DNA from: Comamonadaceae bacterium | GTDB taxonomy: Bacteria > Pseudomonadota > Gammaproteobacteria > Burkholderiales > Burkholderiaceae_C | NCBI GenBank assembly: GCA_947475495.1 | Contig: CANJNX010000069.1 | Location: 1 to 5,781, forward strand | Length of the DNA: 5,781 nt | Direction: 5' to 3' | Shown: positions 4,451 through 5,781 of the stretch, piece after piece | How positions within the stretch are numbered: position 1 is the first letter of the stretch | How the letters are laid out: the number at the start of each line of letters is the position of its first letter | Program-made: the position numbers and the translations under genes | The notes under the pieces: generated by a model | The model's input: only the letters and a program-made list of their open reading frames with translations | Database searches by the model: none | Told to the model about the DNA's origin: nothing

Positions 4451-5781
4451 ATGACCGAAAAAGTTGACTACCGCAGTACGCTGAACCTTCCAGATACACC
4501 CTTCCCCATGCGTGGCGATTTGCCAAAACGCGAGCCCGCGTGGGCCAAGCAATGGAACGAGGAAGGTCTATACAAAAAGCTGCGCATTGCCCGAAAAGGC
4601 GCACCACTGTTTGTGTTGCACGACGGCCCACCCTATGCCAACGGCAAACTGCATATTGGCCACGCACTCAATAAAGTGCTCAAAGACATGATCATCAAGT
4701 CCAAGCAACTCGCAGGCTTTGACGCGCAATACATCCCCGGTTGGGACTGCCACGGCTTGCCGATCGAAAACGCCATTGAAAAACTGCACGGCCGCAAGCT
4801 CAGCCGCGATGACATGCAGGCCAAAAGCCGCGCCTTTGCCACCGAGCAAATCGACCAACAGCGCGAAGACTTCAAACGCTTGGGCGTCTTGGGCGACTGG
4901 GAGCGTCCCTACCGCACCATGGACCCCGCCAACGAAGCTGGCCAACTGCGTGCCTTCAAGCGCGTAATCGAACGTGGCTTTGTTTACCGTGGTTTGAAGC
5001 CGGTGTATTGGTGTTTTGACTGCGGCTCATCCTTGGCGGAGTTCGAAATCGAATACGCCGACAAAAAGAGCGATACCTTGGATGTGGCCTTCTTGTGCGC
5101 CCAGCCCGAAAAACTGGCTGCTGCCTTTGGCTTGCCTAAGCTTGACAAGCCAGCGTTCGCCGTGATTTGGACCACCACCGCGTGGACCATTCCGGCCAAC
5201 CAAGCGCTCAATATGAAGGCAGACATCAACTACGCCTTGGTCGACACCGAGCGGGGTTTGTTCATGTGCGCTGCTTCGTTGGTCGAAAAATGTTTGGAGC
5301 GTTGGAAGCTCGAAGGCAAAGTGCTGGCCACGGCTTTGGGCGACAAACTCGGATTGATTGAGTTCAACCACCCCCTGTCACATGTAGATGCTGGCTACCA
5401 ACGCACCGCCCCAGTGTTCTTAGCCGATTACGTGGGCGAAGGCGACGGCACAGGCATCGTGCATAGCGCCCCTGCCTATGGCGTGGATGACTTCAACTCC
5501 TGCATGGCCAATGGCATGAAGTACACCGATATCTTGAACCCCGTGCAAGGCAACGGCGGGTATGTCGCTGACTTCCCCTTGTTTGGCGGTCAACACATTT
5601 GGAAGGCCGTTCCCGTCATCTTGGAGGCGCTGCAAAACGCAGGCCGCTTGATGGCCACACAAACCATCACGCACAGCTACCCCCACTGCTGGCGTCACAA
5701 AACGCCTGTCATCTACCGCGCAGCGGCGCAGTGGTTCATCCGCATGGATGCGTTTGACAGCACCACCGAAAAAACCACGGG
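4451..5781 (+). CDS. ileS: isoleucyl-tRNA synthetase, N-terminal part (partial)
   Basis: IleRS charges tRNA-Ile with isoleucine using ATP in the cytoplasm. The frame is open from ATG 4451 to the right edge, giving 443 codons plus two bases, a little under half of a typical bacterial IleRS. The start is supported by the family-like opening '[20 protein letters not shown]'. The Rossmann catalytic domain carries '[13 protein letters not shown]', with HIGH at 68-71, and '[10 protein letters not shown]' (97-106). The inserted CP1 editing domain, which hydrolyses Val-tRNA-Ile, is visible as '[12 protein letters not shown]' (241-252) and '[14 protein letters not shown]' (335-348). His338 and Asp347 fit the editing-site residues known from E. 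coli IleRS (His333, Asp342). The catalytic domain resumes at about '[12 protein letters not shown]' (412-423). KMSKS and the anticodon-binding and zinc regions lie beyond the window. No Shine-Dalgarno sequence precedes the ATG. Expression probably depends on read-through from ribF. Confidence 0.97.
   Translation, partial: MTEKVDYRSTLNLPDTPFPMRGDLPKREPAWAKQWNEEGLYKKLRIARKGAPLFVLHDGPPYANGKLHIGHALNKVLKDMIIKSKQLAGFDAQYIPGWDCHGLPIENAIEKLHGRKLSRDDMQAKSRAFATEQIDQQREDFKRLGVLGDWERPYRTMDPANEAGQLRAFKRVIERGFVYRGLKPVYWCFDCGSSLAEFEIEYADKKSDTLDVAFLCAQPEKLAAAFGLPKLDKPAFAVIWTTTAWTIPANQALNMKADINYALVDTERGLFMCAASLVEKCLERWKLEGKVLATALGDKLGLIEFNHPLSHVDAGYQRTAPVFLADYVGEGDGTGIVHSAPAYGVDDFNSCMANGMKYTDILNPVQGNGGYVADFPLFGGQHIWKAVPVILEALQNAGRLMATQTITHSYPHCWRHKTPVIYRAAAQWFIRMDAFDSTTEKTT

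Noticed and set aside
4568..4945. 125-residue open frame on the minus strand
   Set aside because: It lies wholly antisense to ileS, whose protein is unambiguous. The frame has no recognisable motif and is explained by GC-biased third positions.

Overview
The window looks like chromosomal, housekeeping-type DNA from a betaproteobacterium, probably Burkholderiales and perhaps close to Comamonadaceae (Rhodoferax/Polaromonas-like). This placement rests on protein style remembered for the lineage: RibF opening 'MLVFRGFKHP', IleRS opening '[21 protein letters not shown]', the 185-residue HNH protein, and the PimC/PimD-like acyl-CoA dehydrogenase pair. It is not based on any search. Base composition is moderately GC-rich and even, and I see no insertion sequence, tRNA, rRNA, CRISPR array or prophage gene.

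Layout. Positions 1-1614 (+) hold two consecutive acyl-CoA dehydrogenase genes. The first is cut by the left window edge. The second is complete, begins 30 nt later, and looks like the partner subunit of a heteromeric enzyme. Positions 1617-2510 (-) encode a small ATP-dependent DNA ligase with an N-terminal export signal (Lig E type), convergent with the dehydrogenase and separated from it by 2 nt. Positions 2630-3187 (-) encode a small Cys4-zinc HNH endonuclease, upstream of the ligase on the same strand, with a candidate terminator and a second hairpin between them. Positions 3188-3367 are a divergent intergenic region with an AT-rich dyad. Positions 3368-4342 (+) encode RibF, the bifunctional riboflavin kinase/FAD synthetase. 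Positions 4451-5781 (+) hold the first 443 codons of ileS, which runs off the right edge.

How the genes fit together. The dehydrogenase pair would oxidise an acyl-CoA using FAD. RibF makes FMN and FAD, though this proximity need not mean co-regulation. ribF-ileS is a well-known proteobacterial gene order, often followed by lspA, and the 108-nt gap shows no U-tract terminator, so co-transcription is likely. The least ordinary part is the minus-strand pair of an HNH nuclease and an exported DNA ligase. It could be a cut-and-seal or DNA-uptake partnership, but the terminator-like hairpin between the two genes argues for separate transcription. I found no convincing new multi-gene system. The best leads are the ligase/HNH neighbourhood, the division of catalytic residues between the two dehydrogenase subunits, and the structured ileS leader without a Shine-Dalgarno sequence.
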